Below, one piece after another: positions 52,747 through 64,000 of a DNA stretch of 64,000 bases. The translations under genes were made by a program, and so were the position numbers. Origin of the DNA: Vitis vinifera (taxonomy: Eukaryota; Streptophyta; Magnoliopsida; Vitales; Vitaceae); contig NC_081821.1 of NCBI RefSeq assembly GCF_030704535.1, positions 449,001-513,000 of the forward strand. The letters are read 5' to 3'. How positions within the stretch are numbered: the stretch's first letter is position 1; every line of letters begins with the position of its first letter. Under the pieces are notes generated by a model that saw only the letters and a list, made by a program, of their open reading frames with translations, was not told where the DNA came from and did no database searches.

Positions 52747-54273
52747 ATGAGAAAAGAGGATGGGAGTGATGGTAATACTATAGTCAACACAAGTGAGGCG
52801 ATTACTGTGATAAGGCAATGCAAAAGCCTCAAACAACTCCACCAGGTTCATGCTCATACCATCACCACTGGCCTTTTATGGGGTTTACACCATTCTTCTC
52901 TGCTCCTAACCAACATCCTCACTGCCTTCACCGCTCTTCTCCCGACCACCAACGCCTCGCCAACTACTCCAGCAGCTCTTACAGGCTATGCCCTTTCAGT
53001 CTTCAATCGCATCCCAAACCCATCAACCTTTGGCTACAACACCATGATTCGAGCTCACACCCTCCTCTCCTCCCCTCTCGCTGCACTTGTCATCTTTGTC
53101 CGCATGCGCCGCCTCTCTGTCCCACCGGACACTCACACCTTTCCCTTCTGCCTCAAAGCTTGCTCCCTTCTCCCTGCGCTCTCCCTCGCGCAAACGCTTC
53201 ATTCCCAAGCCTTCAAGTTTGGGTTTGGGGCCGATTTATTCGTCTGCAACACCCTTATTCATGTCTACTCTGTCAATAAGCATCTGCATCATGCATGCCA
53301 AGTGTTTAACGAGACTTCCCTGAAAGATGTCGTCTCATATAATGCATTGATTGGTGGCTTTATTAAGGTTGGCGACACTGACCGTGCACGTCGGCTCTTT
53401 GATAAAATGCCCATCCGAGATGCCGTGTCCTGGGGCACCCTCTTAGCTGGATATGCCCAGAGTGGGGACCTCTGCATGGACGCAATTCAACTCTTCAATA
53501 GAATGCTCATTTCTACCGTGCGTCCTGATAACATTGCACTGGTTTCTGCTCTCTCTGCTTGTGCACAGCTTGGGGAGTTAGAACAAGGCAAGTCTATACA
53601 TGTCTACATTAAGCAGAATAGAATCCCAATCAATGCCTTCTTGTCCACGGGCTTGGTGGACTTGTATGCAAAGTGTGGATGTATTGAAACTGCTAGGGAG
53701 ATATTCGAGTCAAGCCCGGACAAGAATTTGTTCACATGGAATGCCTTGCTGGTCGGGCTTGGCATGCATGGGCGTGGCCATCTATCACTGCATTACTTCT
53801 CCAGAATGATAGAGGCTGGAATCAAACCAGACGGTGTGAGCTTCTTGGGAATTCTTGTGGGGTGCGGCCATGCAGGTCTAGTCTGTGAAGCCCGAAATTT
53901 TTTTCAGGAGATGGAAGTTGTCTATAGAGTCCCTAGGGAGCTCAAGCATTATGGTTGCATGGCGGACTTGCTTGGGCGGGCTGGTTTGATCAGAGAGGCA
54001 ATGGAGATGATTGAGCGCATGCCAATGGGGGGAGATGTGTTTGTGTGGGGTGGTGTGCTTGGCGGATGTAGGATACATGGGAATGTTGAGATTGCAGAGA
54101 AAGCGGCTGAGAATGTGATGGCTTTAAACCCTGAAGATGATGGAGTCTACTCGATCATGGCTGACATCTATGCCAACGCAGGGCGATGGGAGGATGTTGC
54201 AAGGATAAGGAGGTTGATGCATAGCAGACAGGTCAAGAAGAACCCCGGTTGTAGTTTGGTTCAATTGAACTAA
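52747..54273 (+). CDS. PLS-class pentatricopeptide repeat protein, intronless
   Basis: 508 residues from the first ATG. It is built of PLS-type PPR repeats: QLHQVHAHTITTGL near residue 30, FGYNTMIRAH, VCNTLIHVYS, VVSYNALIGGFIKVG, AVSWGTLLAGYAQSG, STGLVDLYAKCGCIE, FTWNALLVGLGMHGRG and an E-type end (HYGCMADLLGRAG to KKNPGCSLVQLN). Such proteins bind organellar RNA for editing or processing; the target is unknown. The frame stops inside the E motif after QLN; the next frame continues NGVFHGFVAGSASS, the usual E-motif continuation, so the C-terminus has been shortened by a frameshift near 54268. Confidence 0.88.
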   Translation: MRKEDGSDGNTIVNTSEAITVIRQCKSLKQLHQVHAHTITTGLLWGLHHSSLLLTNILTAFTALLPTTNASPTTPAALTGYALSVFNRIPNPSTFGYNTMIRAHTLLSSPLAALVIFVRMRRLSVPPDTHTFPFCLKACSLLPALSLAQTLHSQAFKFGFGADLFVCNTLIHVYSVNKHLHHACQVFNETSLKDVVSYNALIGGFIKVGDTDRARRLFDKMPIRDAVSWGTLLAGYAQSGDLCMDAIQLFNRMLISTVRPDNIALVSALSACAQLGELEQGKSIHVYIKQNRIPINAFLSTGLVDLYAKCGCIETAREIFESSPDKNLFTWNALLVGLGMHGRGHLSLHYFSRMIEAGIKPDGVSFLGILVGCGHAGLVCEARNFFQEMEVVYRVPRELKHYGCMADLLGRAGLIREAMEMIERMPMGGDVFVWGGVLGGCRIHGNVEIAEKAAENVMALNPEDDGVYSIMADIYANAGRWEDVARIRRLMHSRQVKKNPGCSLVQLN

Positions 54274-54826
54274 TGGCGTTTTCCATGGTTTTGTTGCAGG
54301 GAGCGCATCCTCTTCTTACATCCTTAATGGGATGGAGACGGAAAAAGGAATATCAATTTCAAGCATCATGGCATGTAACGCAAGTATATATGGTTCTGCA
54401 CTTCTGTTGTTTTATCGTTTGGTATATGCTTTAACTTCATATATGTTTACTTTAAGAAAAACCATGTTTGGTGGGTAAAAAGAAATTGAGAAAAATAAAG
54501 AAATTAAAACGATTTTGCATTCTGCCGAACTTGAAACGTTAATAAATAGAGAACGGGATCCCACCCTAATGCAATTTGGCAACGACGGTCCCACTGAAAT
54601 TTGATTGGATAAGATATACTCCCTATGGCTCCTTTCAGAATGTTCTAGCTGCTGGCGTCTGGAGCTCGCCCGATCCATTACCCGTAACCAGAGGCAGTTT
54701 TAATAATAATATTGTGAAGACATGACGTGCTGCTTCAAGAGGCTTCCACGAGGAGGTTATCTTATGAATCCATGACAAGTGTCCTTCAGCTGTTCCTGAC
54801 GTGGCTCCAGAAGCCTCCTTTCCGGT
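54274..54826. other. Intergenic, with lost E-motif tail of the PPR gene
   Basis: The first roughly 100 bp hold the out-of-frame E-motif remnant. The rest is a 3' UTR-like and promoter-like stretch with no gene seen. Confidence 0.45.
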
Positions 54827-54836
54827 TATATATATA
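54827..54836 (+). promoter_or_regulatory. TATA box of the B12D/MLRQ-like gene
   Basis: TATATATATA, about 115 bp before the ATG at 54951. Confidence 0.55.
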
Positions 54837-54950
54837 GCAGGGAACCGAAAGGTTGCTTTAACATAGGCTTGGAATCGCTTCGCTTCAAAGTCTGATATTG
54901 ATTTGCCGAATTGCCGTGCTAAGTTAGCACTCTCTCTGTATTGCAAGACG

Positions 54951-55762
54951 ATGGGTTTCAGCGCTACTAGGGTGGGTTCCTTGTCTCTCTTCGTTGTCCT
55001 CCGTCTCTTGCTGTCTAGCAACAAAGTAGTTGTTATTATATATGTATGTATGTTGTAGGGTAACTTGAGATCCATGGTGAACCGCTTAAGAGGAAGCCAT
55101 TACACGTTCGCCACATCAACCTCGCCAAAGATGCGGGCCTATGCTCCCACTGCCGACTTCAGCAACGTCCAACACAGTGAGCTAAGGTGATCAGCCTGCA
55201 ATATTGACTGTTTAAGTGGGCATAGGATAGAGACAGCCTAGCTCTAAGTTGTTGAGGTGTTGATTAACTTTTAATTTGGGAATGGATTGAGCAGGGGAGT
55301 GAAAGGGGATTTTGTACCTGTATACGTGGCGATGGGGATGATAGCGATGTCAGTGACGCTTGGGCTTTGCACGGCGATGCACGAGCTGATGTATTCCCCG
55401 GCGGTGCACTTAAGGAAGAGCAGGAGGGAGACTCTGCCGGAGGTGGAGGACCCTGATACTGTAGTTGATGAGGGTGACAAGTTCGTCAAAAAATCCTTGC
55501 TTAGAAAGGTGGCCCACGTCCAGGAGCTTGAACTTGTCCCTCATCCCATCGAAGACCCTCTCACACGGTGACTACATTATCCATTTTCTTAATTAATTTC
55601 CTTGCTTTTTTTATTAGGCATTCTTTGTTTATTTATATTTACACAGAGGCAGGGTTAGCAAACAATATCTTGACCCTTCCTACTAATACTCTGAATTAAT
55701 TGTGCAGGCCGCCACGCGCAGTGACACTCAAGTCAGTGGGCATAGATCCAAAAAGCCACTAA
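54951..55762 (+). CDS. Small B12D/MLRQ-like single-helix protein, 4 exons
   Basis: Exons 54951-54971, 55059-55186, 55295-55567 and 55708-55762 join in phase into 158 residues. Exon 3 carries VPVYVAMGMIAMSVTLGLCT, a single membrane helix, followed by SPAVHLRKSRRETLPEV and a basic stretch (FVKKSLLRKVAHVQELEL). This arrangement resembles plant B12D/NADH-ubiquinone reductase MLRQ-subunit-like proteins (PF06522-like), which are small mitochondrial membrane proteins. The first exon encodes only seven residues (MGFSATR), and the basic Ser/Thr-rich exon 2 could be a mitochondrial targeting sequence. Exon 1 is the least certain part; an alternative start is the ATG inside exon 2. Confidence 0.65.
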
Positions 55763-56576
55763 GTGCTCCTGGAGCAGGGGACTATTCATTTGGCTTGTAA
55801 TACAATGTATGGCTCCTCATGACAACATATGACATGAGGATTCGTCTGCGTCTGTAAACTACTGTGATTATATCGGTAATAATAAGAGTGTTGCTTCTGT
55901 GCATACAACTATAGCATCGTCCTTGCAAAGAAAATCTTCTGGTTTGCATACATTTGTGTGCCCTGTAAGGTCTAGCCGCTTCACTGGATTAGTGTAACTC
56001 TCCAAAATCCTCCACACAACTACTCCCCTCAAGAGTCTGGGGCTGTGAAAGCATGTTTAGTACCAATCATACTTTCCAACTGTGGGAAGTGACAATAATA
56101 TTTGTTGGGGGTTGAAATTTTGAGGGAGCGAAGATGAATCCCTTAAATGATATTGATATTCTTTGCAAATGAAGTGTATTCTTTCTTCGGCACTCCAGGG
56201 CAGAGCTGGATCTAAAGGCAACCTCAAAAAATGATATTAATCATAAAATATGACTTGAGAAAAGTAAATGAAAAAAGCAACCCTTGCAGTGCACAAGGTT
56301 TGTAAGGTTCAGTGTGCCCCCCATGGAGTTCTTGTCTTCTAGAATGGCAAGGTGCCACCTGGATTCACTACATTGACACATCAAACGAGGAAATGGAATT
56401 CATCCACCGTAGTTTTCAATTATAGTTGGCCATCTTTTTACTCCTTGGCATGATTCAATTCTGGTCACTGACTTGAGAAAATATATCCATAGCAATGCAA
56501 CAGCAAATGGATCAGCATCAACAACTTCCATCCAGTAAGAACATCATAAGACCTGTCCGAATTAATTTTATTTTCA
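55763..56576. other. Convergent intergenic region
   Basis: 3' regions of the small plus-strand gene and the minus-strand PPR gene. AATAATAAGA near 55878 may be part of a polyadenylation signal. No gene seen. Confidence 0.4.
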
Positions 56577-58451
56577 TCACTGTTCTTGATGATCTAAGAT
56601 ACCTGGATCAAACCCTTTGGACTGAAGAGCCTTGTTGATGCTAATCATCGTCTCATATATGGCACCCATTTCAGGATGTGAACGATCTGCAACAAAAAGC
56701 TCATGAACAAGGCCATCTATTTCAACAAAAGAACAGCCCGGCTGCTTCTTGATTCTTTGAGTAGCCATATCTTTCCTCACCCTCTTCACATCACCCCACC
56801 TTGAGGCTGAAGCATAAACATTAGACAAAAGAACACGAGCACCGCACCTTCTTGGTTCCAATTCCTCAATTTGTTTGGCTGCAAACTCTGCCAGTTCTAT
56901 ATTCCCATGATTCCGACAGGCAAAAAGCAGGGATCGCCATATAACCACATCAGGTTGAATGGGTAGTGTCCGGATGAACTTCTCGGCCTCAACCAATAGG
57001 TTAGCGCGGCCAAGAAGGTCAACCATACAACCGTAGTGTTCAATACCGGGAGTGAGGTTGTAAATTTGAGTCATGGCATTAAAATAATAAAGGCCTTTAT
57101 CCACAAATCCACCATGGTTACAAGCACACAACACGCCAAGGAAGGTGATCTCATTCGGCCTGATATCAGAAATCATTTCCATTTGTGAGAACAAGTGCAG
57201 TGCTTTATCAGATTCTCCATTCATGGCAAGGCCAGAAATCACTGCACTCCATGAAAATATATCTGGCTGAGTCAACCCATGAAAGATTTCAAGTGCTTTT
57301 TGGATATCTCCACACTTCGAATACATACCTATCAAAGCGTTCCTCGCGTTGAGGTCCATCTCAATGCTGTTTCTTTCACAGTATAAATGAATCCATCTCC
57401 CCTGAGCCAGAGCACCCCAATGACCGCATGCCGAAAGGACACAAGCAATTGTTGCTGCATCTGCTGCAAACCCACCAATCTGCATTTCCCTGAACAACTC
57501 AATTGCTTCCTTAAATAGATCCGATTGGGCATACCCAGCTATCATAGAAGTCCAACACACTGTATTTCTATGCGGAATTCTGTCGAAAACCTTTCGAGCG
57601 TCCTCTATCTGCCCACATTTAGAGTACATATCGATCAAAGAGGAGCCCACAAAAACGTCTAAAACGAATCCACTTCCCGTAAATAACCCATGAATTTTCT
57701 TACCCAAATCAAGTAATCCAAGCCTTCCACAAACAGAAAGAGCACTCACTAGAGTGACCTCGTCCGGACTTAGAGAACCATCGCCCAACAACTCCCAAAA
57801 AACCTTCAACGCTAGCTCGTAGCGATGGCTCTGCAGATATCCAGAGATCATACTATTCCAAGATACTACATCTCGAACTAAAGCCGGAAGCATATCAAAC
57901 ACGGCACGAGCTGCTTCAACCGCGCCACAAGAAGAAAACGCAGATATGAGCGCATTTTGCACGAAAACATCCAGATGGACCCCCAATTTAAGGGTGGAAG
58001 AATGAATTTCACGCCCTTTGTGGAGAAGGGAGAGTCGAGCGCAAGCTTTGAGGACGAAAGGGAAGGAATAGTTATCTGGTAGGGTGCCATTGCGCAGCAT
58101 AAGATTGTAAAGAGCAATTGTTTCTGCGGGGAAGGAGCTGCGAGAGTAGGCTCTGAACATGAAATTCCAGGAGAAGACATTAGGCTTATGAATTTGAAAG
58201 AAGAGGGTGCGAGAGAAGGCGAAATCATGATCATGGGAGAGAGAGTAATAGAGGAGTTTACTGGACACCACGGGGTCTCTGAAGACGCCTGATGCTATGG
58301 CATGAGACAAAATTTGGTTGAAGGAGCGGGGATGTGACAAATTTTGCAAGAGAGATAGAGAAAAGTTGTGGTACGACTGTCTATAGCCCCATGCCCAGCC
58401 CCATGGTCTTCTCCTGGGAATGGAAATGGAAATGGACGGAAGGAGGAGCAT
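56577..58451 (-). CDS. PLS-class pentatricopeptide repeat protein with E and E+ motifs, intronless
   Basis: 624 residues on the minus strand from the ATG at 58451. The N-terminus is Arg-rich and short, which suits an organelle transit peptide. About a dozen PLS repeats follow (NVFSWNFMFRAYSR, VSWNSMISGYLQSH, VCWTSMIAGYAQSD, FSWSAVISGLAMNG, and an SSLIDMYSKCG / NALIGMYSKCG pair), then an E domain (HYGCMVDLLGRAN, KKQPGCSFVEIDG) and an E+ type end (ELFVADRSHPEM). No DYW deaminase tail. Likely an organellar RNA-binding protein acting in editing site recognition; the site cannot be read from the sequence. Confidence 0.9.
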   Translation of the reverse strand: MLLLPSISISIPRRRPWGWAWGYRQSYHNFSLSLLQNLSHPRSFNQILSHAIASGVFRDPVVSSKLLYYSLSHDHDFAFSRTLFFQIHKPNVFSWNFMFRAYSRSSFPAETIALYNLMLRNGTLPDNYSFPFVLKACARLSLLHKGREIHSSTLKLGVHLDVFVQNALISAFSSCGAVEAARAVFDMLPALVRDVVSWNSMISGYLQSHRYELALKVFWELLGDGSLSPDEVTLVSALSVCGRLGLLDLGKKIHGLFTGSGFVLDVFVGSSLIDMYSKCGQIEDARKVFDRIPHRNTVCWTSMIAGYAQSDLFKEAIELFREMQIGGFAADAATIACVLSACGHWGALAQGRWIHLYCERNSIEMDLNARNALIGMYSKCGDIQKALEIFHGLTQPDIFSWSAVISGLAMNGESDKALHLFSQMEMISDIRPNEITFLGVLCACNHGGFVDKGLYYFNAMTQIYNLTPGIEHYGCMVDLLGRANLLVEAEKFIRTLPIQPDVVIWRSLLFACRNHGNIELAEFAAKQIEELEPRRCGARVLLSNVYASASRWGDVKRVRKDMATQRIKKQPGCSFVEIDGLVHELFVADRSHPEMGAIYETMISINKALQSKGFDPGILDHQEQ

Positions 58452-59100
58452 TTACCCACTGCCTGAGGGCTGTGCTGAAGGCGTCGTCACCCTCCTCATT
58501 CACTCAAACCCTGCAAACCAAATGAACTTCAAACATGATTCTTATATGGGTTATAAATGGAGGCATGGTACCGAAGGAGGTATTGTAGACTTTTCCTTTA
58601 GAAAGAGATGGATTTCCATTAGTTTTTTTTCTCGAAAGCACTATTTTGCCCTTAAAACTTCCAAACATAAAGCACCAGTCCAACCCCAAAACCCGCCAGA
58701 GAGTAAGGCAAGTACAAAAAAAGACACATGGAATTCTGTTCACGGGATGGATCATGGATGATGATGGTCCCTTGCCTGGTGCCTAGTGGGTGTTGTGGGG
58801 TAGTTGGGTCATTTGGTGTTTCCATTGTACGTGGCCAACAATAGAGACGGGTGACACCTGCTGAATATTTGAAATTGGGAACCCTACCCTTTTTAATCAG
58901 GATTCTCTAGAGCCATTTGAGTCATAGTAAGGGTGGCCTCACATTGATTTTTCTTCTGGAATTGGACAGACAAGGATTCAACATCTACAATAGTTTGTAG
59001 ATGGTTTTATCACAGAAGAACCACTGGGTTTGTGGTGGATGGTGTATCCGCAATTAAGGAAGAAAAAACGAAGGAGTGTTTGAAAGGGAGAGAGTGAGAG
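58452..59100. other. Divergent promoter region between PPR and CRL genes
   Basis: A roughly 650-bp gap between the PPR start (minus) and the CRL start (plus). No clear TATA box for either gene. Short ORFs here look random. Confidence 0.4.
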
Positions 59101-62100
59101 ATGGGAACGGGGTCTGACTCAGAGTCGGAGGGTAACGGATGGGGCAGAGCAAGAGGAATTCTGGTGAAGGCGGCGGTGTTGATAGGAGGGGCTATTCTCC
59201 TTAAGAGACTCACCAAGTCTACCACTCGCTGGGATCATGCCCGCTTTGTTTCCCACTCCCTCTCCGGCGAAAAGGTTCCCCCACCCCCCACTTTTCTTTT
59301 CTTTTGTCGTTTTTCCCCGGTTCCATCATCTTCTTCTTCGTCTTATTGTTATTGTGGGTTCTCTTTTCTAGTTCTCAATGGAGCAGGCTTCCAGAGACCC
59401 TGACAACTACTTCAATTTCAGGTATTTCTTGGTGATTCTCCTTAGCTCCTTCGTTTCTGACGCCATTCAATTTATTTAGCCTCCATTTTTGCTTCAATCT
59501 TCTTCTGGGTTGAAAATTCAAAACTTTCTGTCCTTCCTTTATATGTGCAGAATGGTCACGTGCCCAGCAGCAGAGCTGGTGGATGGTTCCCGGGTCTTAT
59601 ATTTTGAGCAGGTTAGTTTAATTGCCTGCCTCTGCAATCTCAACTATTATTTTCAGTTGTTGCTTGCCATGAGGATGGATTGCTGATGACCCTCTTTCTT
59701 TTGGTAGGCATTTTGGAGAACTCCTTCCAAGCCCTTTCGGCAGGTATCCTAAGCACCTGGTCTTCTCTATAACCTGCTGCCTTTTGGTTACAATTTTGTC
59801 GATTAATGGCATTGTACACATGAACAAGATGGTGTTCTGTGCCAATGTATCCCCACTCTGATTGCTCTGTATTCTTTTTCTCTTATCTGTTTCCTTAATT
59901 CTATTCACTCTCCTTGTAGTCGACCTAGATGGATCTTCCATGGAAATCTTGTGCAATTTAGAGTAAACTTTCTTTTCAAAGTAGTACTAAAAAATGGGTG
60001 TGTCTGCTGTTATGATTTGCTAGTTTGTTAAAGTATTGTAGATCTCAGGTTTTGGTTTCTAAAAAATGGGTGTTTTGCTTGGATGCCAATTCTTTTTTTT
60101 CTTTTTCTTTTTTTCACAACATTAAATTAATTCTAATGGCTATCTGGTTGCACTTTTGCTTGGATGCCAATTTTTTTTTTCACAACATTAAATTAAATTC
60201 TAATGGCTATCTGGTTGCACTGCTGCAGAGATTTTATATGGTAAAGCCTTGTCCAAAAGAGATGAAATGTGATGTTGAGGTAGGATTCTAGTCTATCTTG
60301 GTTTTATGTTAAAGAGTGTGTGAATGTATTTCCCTTAATTTGAGCTTCCCTATTCTTGTGTTCCAGTTGGATTTTTCTTGTTCCCTTAGTTCCAGGGTAG
60401 ATTATTGTTCATGCTAGGCAAATCCAACCTATTAGCCTTGCACAACCAAATTCCAAAATGTCACTTCTTGGTGGTGTTGTCACCAGCCTTGAAATATGAT
60501 TGATTGATTGTTGGGCAATTATGGTCCATTTTTTACCATGAAAAATTAAGTTTTCCTTTTCCTGTAAATTTTGTTTTTTATTCCACTCTTTGGTTGAGCA
60601 TAAGTGTTCACATTGTAATAAGTCGTTATCCTTCATGCAAGCATTTATTTTACTTTCTCCTTTTTCTTGTTCTTTGCCCAATTAGTTTGAGATTTCCTTT
60701 TTCTTTCCTTTTAATCAGCAATGATTCATATCTTGTCTTTGGAGCCAACTAATATCATAATAGTTCTAACTTGTTTTCAACTGGCAGCTAAGTTCATATG
60801 CCATTAGAGATGTGGAGGAGTACAAGAACTTCTGTGATCGCTCCAAGGCCCAGCGCCCACTTCCTGAGGAAGTTATAGGGGTAAACATCCATTCTAATAG
60901 AAGTTATGATTTTAGTTTATCAAAATGTTTATAATTGGATTCTTTGGATTTTATGTTGATCTTTGAACATATTGTGTATGATGAAATTTTCTGTATTTTC
61001 TGCTTGTGTGGGCAATTTTAACTATGGTCATAGATCTAACTTTCGAGGAAAAAGAAATTCAATTCTTTGATTGCTAATGAACACACTCACTTTGAAATGC
61101 CTGCTTATGATTAGATAGGCTATCACAAATTCAAGTCCTTAGATATCTAAAATCCACTGATTTGTGTACTTTGATTTTATTTTACTGATACTTGATCAAC
61201 CTTCTTTCTTCTCAATTTATCAGCAGTAGATGAGTATCCTTTGTTCTTTTAAAATCCATCCCAGTGAGTATGAAGGAAAAGGATTAGGATTCACTTTGGA
61301 ACTGTATGATGAATTCATGTTGTATATTGTGTTCTTTTTCATCTTCTTACCTTCCCATGGAGTTAGGATTTTCTTTTAAAGAAACATTGACACAAGGATT
61401 AATTATAGAGTGTAGAAAGGAGGTTATGTGGGTGGAAAAAGGGGGCAATTCTTAAAGGTAAATTCTTGACTTTGATCAAATGACCTATTCAGTCTTCTAA
61501 TATACTGTTTGTCTCGTTTCAAGTTTTAGGTTTCTCTGAGCTTATTATCCTAGGTTGGAATAAGTTGATTCAAGGTGTCTTGGTGGACAAGTGAAAACTT
61601 GAAAATTTTCTATAGAATAACTTTGGGAGGAATTTTTTGGGGAAATGCAGTAGTAGCAGCCAGAAAATGATAGTGTTGGTATAATGAGGTGAGTGGAAGG
61701 TATGGTGTGGGGTTGTTGAAAGCTACAATGAGTATCGTTGATGAGTTTACAAAAAAGTATGAATTTTTCAAGGTGGTTTTAGGAAAGCGGTAGAGTTTTA
61801 GGACATAGGACATTATTTTTGGATGGGCAGAGTTGGAATAGGAATTCGACCTTTATGGGGGAATTTCACAACTGATTTGGCACTGCAATTAATAATGAGG
61901 TTTGGGTGAATGATTATGTTGTTTGGGTGAGGAGACTGTCAAAACCCTAGTTTTTCTAGGTATGGGATTTGGGGGAAGTTTTAGCTTTCTCTGAGAAGCT
62001 ATAATCTGTATAGTAATCTAAATGCTAAGAATGTATTGTTGTGGAGAATTAACCCAAGTGGGATGTTTCTGGTTGAATCTTTTTTTGGCCTTTTAAGAAG

Positions 62101-63754
62101 GGATGGATAGGACTTCATTAAGGCTTGAACAGAGTCATGTTAAGTTTATCAAGAGTTCTACTTTTTTCCCCCTTTTTTTTTTCTTTTTATGTGGGCGTAT
62201 GCATCTGTGCATGATCAGATGTGAGAAAGAAGTGCCTTTTCATTTGAGAAGCATGAAGAGGGTTGTCCCCAATAGGCTTTATTATGTAAGATGTATGTTA
62301 CATCCAGATTTTGGTGATCTTCTTTTTCGTTGTTTCAGAATGGTTGGAAAGCTAGAATGCTTGGGAAGTGGCACCTCACTGTCTACTTTCATGTGTCTGG
62401 AAAGGGGGGAAAATCCCAGAATGCAGAGCTTTTCACATTTCACACATAATTCTCAAAAGTTATTCAAATGTCTAAAGCATCAAATTATCAGCTGATTTAT
62501 TATCATTTTAGGAGTAAAATGAATAAAATCCAATAAAATCTATAAATTTAGGTCAACCACCATACCCAAAGTTGGGAACCACAAAAACATAGAGATTTTT
62601 TTTTTTTTTTTTTTTAAATGGAACTCTAATTAGATCTTTACTAATCAGAACGAGTGAGATTTTGTTATCTATGATATATAAAATGGGACTTATCACATGG
62701 GGGTTTCTCATCTCTTTCGTTTTCATGTTATCATGGCAAGATTTTATTTGGAACCTGACAAACTGCTGAGGACTGATTATATGCAAGTCATGCCCGGTAA
62801 ATTTGGTACCCAACCAACTACTTAGGAAATGTTTCATTAAGGGAACCAATGGCCTCTTGTCTGGTTGGAAGATTTGACTACATAGTATTGAATTAATTAT
62901 GGCAAATTGCTATTGATTTTGACCTGTATCTTGTAGTGATGTTGCTGCCCATATGATCAGACGCACAAGTTGCCAACTAAAATTGACTTATTTTTTTAAA
63001 ATCATCCATCTAATTGGCTTTAAAGGATTATCTACATGCTGCAATTTTTTCTTCTGCTGCACTTGCATGCTATTTCATATTGCCGCATTTTTTCAATGTA
63101 TTTTGTGCAGGACATTGCAGAGCATTTGACGACCATATATCTCAAACGCTGTGAACGTGGCAAACGCTGTTTATATGAAGGTTCAACTCCATCAGGGGGA
63201 TTCCCTAATTCATGGGTATTTATAATTTTTTTCTTTTTTTTGTTTACTCTTCCTTTATTATTTCATATGTGCCATCCAAAACTGGTGTGGGCTGTTGAAA
63301 CAATATGGTTTTTATATGCAGTTATAAATTCTATTGAATTACAATCATGTTATGCCTAGTCAAAAAATTTTATTTGCATCGTGATACATGATTTTTTTGT
63401 GACAGAGTGGTGCAACCTACTGTACTTCAGAACTTGCAGTCTTGAAGAATAATGAGATTCATATCTGGGATAGGGGCTATGATGATGAAGGAAATCAAGT
63501 AAGTTTGAAAGCCTTACTTGATTTCACTTAGCTAGATATTTTATTTAATTATCATGTTCTGTTTCAGCATAAATCAAGAGCCTCCTGTAAGTGTTTTATT
63601 TCATTCATCACAGGTTTGGGGAGTGAAGGAGGGTCCTTACGAGTTCAAGCCGGCACCTGCCTCAAGTTCCAATGACATGTTTTCTCCTTTAAATTTTGCC
63701 CCCCCTCTGCCCATGGAGAAAAGAATAGATGGTTCATTTGTTTTACAAGAATGA
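59101..63754 (+). CDS. CRL: Chromophore lyase CRL (CRUMPLED LEAF), chloroplast outer envelope, 9 exons
   Basis: Exons with matching phase: 59101-59274, 59372-59421, 59551-59611, 59708-59743, 60229-60279, 60788-60880, 63111-63215, 63406-63498, 63614-63754; 267 residues. Signature stretches: a short membrane helix (VLIGGAILL, residues about 25-33), STTRWDHARFVS, ASRDPDNYFNFR, AFWRTPSKPFRQ, FYMVKPCPKE, SYAIRDVEEYKNFCDR, GKRCLYEGSTPSGGFPNSW, ATYCTSELAVLKNNEI. This is the CpcT/CpeT-like protein CRL, needed for plastid division and cell patterning in Arabidopsis. The related bacterial proteins attach bilin to phycobiliproteins, but plants lack these, so lyase activity is not assured. The 2.2-kb intron between exons 6 and 7 holds no recognised gene. 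Confidence 0.95.
60073..60220 (+). repeat. Tandem duplication in CRL intron 4
   Basis: TTTTGCTTGGATGCCAATT through CTATCTGGTTGCAC occurs at 60073-60153 and again at 60154-60220. The second copy lies directly before the exon 5 acceptor (60229), so the pyrimidine tract and branch region have two candidates. Confidence 0.75.
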
Positions 63755-64000
63755 TCACTACTTTATAACCATGACATGTAAATTTTCAACTTTCATGATT
63801 CTTAGATCTTACATATTGTGTTTTTGTCTATTCTATTTCCTCCGAATGAACTTGATGCATTGAACAATTAGCAATGTAAAATTGCACTCAATAGCTGAAG
63901 TGCAATAAAATGTATAGTGATGGTTGGGAGCTTGTGAATTTCCAGTTCATCATATATCCATATGTGATTCCTAGAACCTGTATACTAAGACAAGGCTTTA

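Noticed and set aside
62103..62495. 130-codon ORF in CRL intron 6
   Set aside because: Poly-T-rich start, no recognised domain, inside an intron of an otherwise complete gene.

Overview
The window is nuclear DNA of a flowering plant, almost certainly a eudicot. It has spliced genes with GT-AG introns, plant-specific gene families (CRL, SURNod19-type, PLS-class PPR proteins) and plant repeats (caulimovirid, Tat-type Gypsy, Copia, SINE, Tourist-like MITE). The style of the Gypsy antisense ORF recalls grapevine-type repeats, but the species cannot be proved from the sequence.

Bases 1-28115 are an array of five endogenous pararetrovirus (Caulimoviridae, florendovirus-like) genome units of about 6.2 kb. 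No unit has LTRs or a recognisable integrase. Unit 1 (minus) and unit 4 (plus) are type A: movement protein, aspartic protease, reverse transcriptase and RNase H, then an overlapping ORF2, with no coat-protein zinc finger. Units 2, 3 and 5 (plus) are type B: movement protein, coat-like region with a CCHC finger and aspartic protease, with no reverse transcriptase, fused in frame to an ORF2-like module. Each type lacks what the other has. B still carries an unmistakable relic of the RNase H C-terminus, so the types look like complementary deletion derivatives of one ancestor. They share a nearly identical common region (promoter, leader, tRNA-Met primer site, movement protein). Units 1 and 2 meet head to head at the primer site. 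Unit 5 lost most of its primer site and stops at a short AT repeat. The main reading frames of units 1-4 are open and almost identical between copies, so the array is young.

Bases 28.1-34.7 kb hold a SURNod19-type membrane protein gene, then a roughly 200-bp tandem repeat (three copies, one split by a 278-bp MITE) and a decayed copy of the SURNod19 promoter and 5' UTR. Bases 34.7-43.1 kb hold two truncated Tat-lineage Gypsy copies in inverted arrangement, with LTRs pointing outward, an antisense ORF, integrase, and dual-RNase-H remains.

Bases 43.1-64 kb are ordinary gene space: a mitochondrial EF-hand carrier (APC/SCaMC type) whose 4-kb first intron holds a dead Copia element and a SINE; an intronless PPR gene whose C-terminal E motif is cut by a frameshift; a small B12D/MLRQ-like single-helix protein gene; a minus-strand intronless PPR gene; and a complete nine-exon CRL (CRUMPLED LEAF, CpcT/CpeT-like) gene. 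The host genes look independent of one another, though several encode predicted organelle proteins.
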